Assembly: GCA_028865845.1 (NCBI GenBank)
Contig: JAGWJK010000371.1
Span: 1 to 5,475, forward strand
DNA from: Rhizobiaceae bacterium
GTDB taxonomy: Bacteria > Pseudomonadota > Alphaproteobacteria > Rhizobiales > Rhizobiaceae
Direction of reading: 5' to 3'
DNA length: 5,475 nt
Below the pieces are notes generated by a model. It had not been told where the DNA came from and made no database searches. It saw nothing but the letters and a program-made list of their open reading frames with translations. Below, in pieces: positions 5,023 through 5,475 of this stretch. Numbering within the stretch: position 1 is the first letter of the stretch; the number at the start of each line of letters is the position of its first letter. The translations under genes were made by a program, and so were the position numbers.

Positions 5023-5475
5023 ATGTTTGCAAAGAACCTGTCCTTGAATGGCAAGCTTGCCATCACCTTTGCCGCACTGATCGCCATTTTCGCCTGCGTT
5101 TCCATCTTCGTTTATTCCAAGGAAGAAGTGTCGGCCGAAGCGGCCGCCGAACAGGTCAAATCGCAGCAGCTCGTCAATCTGATCGACGATTCCCTACAGG
5201 CTATGCTGGAGCAGGCAGTCAATCTGCGCGGCTTCCTGCTGCTGCGCAGCGACAGCACCTATGGCGATGTCGGAAACAATCGCGAGCGCATGCTGAAGAG
5301 CATTGCCGCCGCAAAGCAGGTCGCAGCCGATGCGCCGGATCTGCTTCAGGCGATCGACGGCATGCAGAAGGCCGCCGATCTCTATTTCCACCAGCTTGCC
5401 GAGCCGCAGATGAAGGCCCGCAAGGAAACCGATATGCCGCTCGACCAGATCGTCAAGATCGGCCAGAACGAGACC
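5023..5475 (+). CDS. Methyl-accepting chemotaxis protein, N-terminal part (runs off the window)
   Basis: The frame is open from the ATG at 5023 to the last base, giving 151 residues with no stop. After a short basic start (MFAKNLSLNGK) comes one hydrophobic membrane helix (about 11-31). The rest is a mostly helical, charged periplasmic segment with EQAVNLRGFLLLRSD (63-77), a pattern common in the CHASE3 or four-helix sensor domains of alphaproteobacterial chemoreceptors. A second membrane helix, HAMP and the signalling domain would lie beyond the window, so the class is inferred from the N-terminus alone. The start is supported by AGGAGG (5008-5013), nine bases upstream. The same frame is open further upstream with an ATG at 4885, but that would put 46 residues without family character before the membrane helix. 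The likely role is ligand sensing that controls CheA and flagellar rotation. Confidence 0.82.
   Translation, partial: MFAKNLSLNGKLAITFAALIAIFACVSIFVYSKEEVSAEAAAEQVKSQQLVNLIDDSLQAMLEQAVNLRGFLLLRSDSTYGDVGNNRERMLKSIAAAKQVAADAPDLLQAIDGMQKAADLYFHQLAEPQMKARKETDMPLDQIVKIGQNET

Overview
The window looks like a chromosomal segment of an alphaproteobacterium of the Rhizobiales, most likely Rhizobium or a close relative. The reasons are the GC-rich coding sequence, the protein types, and two palindromic intergenic repeats that resemble mosaic repeats I know from Rhizobium genomes. This is recognition from reading, without a database search.

Layout, left to right. Positions 16-118 hold a palindromic repeat that ends right at the ribosome binding site of a crotonase-fold gene (129-881, +). 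That protein looks like a delta3,delta2-enoyl-CoA isomerase of the ECI2 type and not a true hydratase. Positions 899-1091 are a composite inverted-repeat element lying between convergent genes. On the minus strand follow two RNA methyltransferase genes, read right to left: tlyA (3098-2358) and a TrmA/RlmD-type m5U methyltransferase gene (2361-1111). They share a 4-base ATGA stop/start overlap and so form a translationally coupled pair probably devoted to rRNA modification. Divergent from them, behind a good sigma70-like promoter, is a gene for an exported DUF4424 protein (3226-4230, +). A small cupin gene (4367-4750, +) follows with its own probable promoter. A 272-base gap then leads to the 5' part of a methyl-accepting chemotaxis protein gene (5023 to the window end, +), with one membrane segment and the start of a periplasmic helical sensor domain.

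The genes do not form one pathway. Only tlyA and the m5U methyltransferase gene clearly belong together. DUF4424, cupin and chemoreceptor genes point the same way but have separate upstream regions. I see no CRISPR array, tRNA, rRNA, transposase, phage gene or defence system. I find no convincing evidence of a new multi-gene system. The items most worth a second look are the two repeat elements, the isomerase-like active site in a protein likely to be labelled a hydratase, and possible mutually exclusive leader structures before the chemoreceptor gene.
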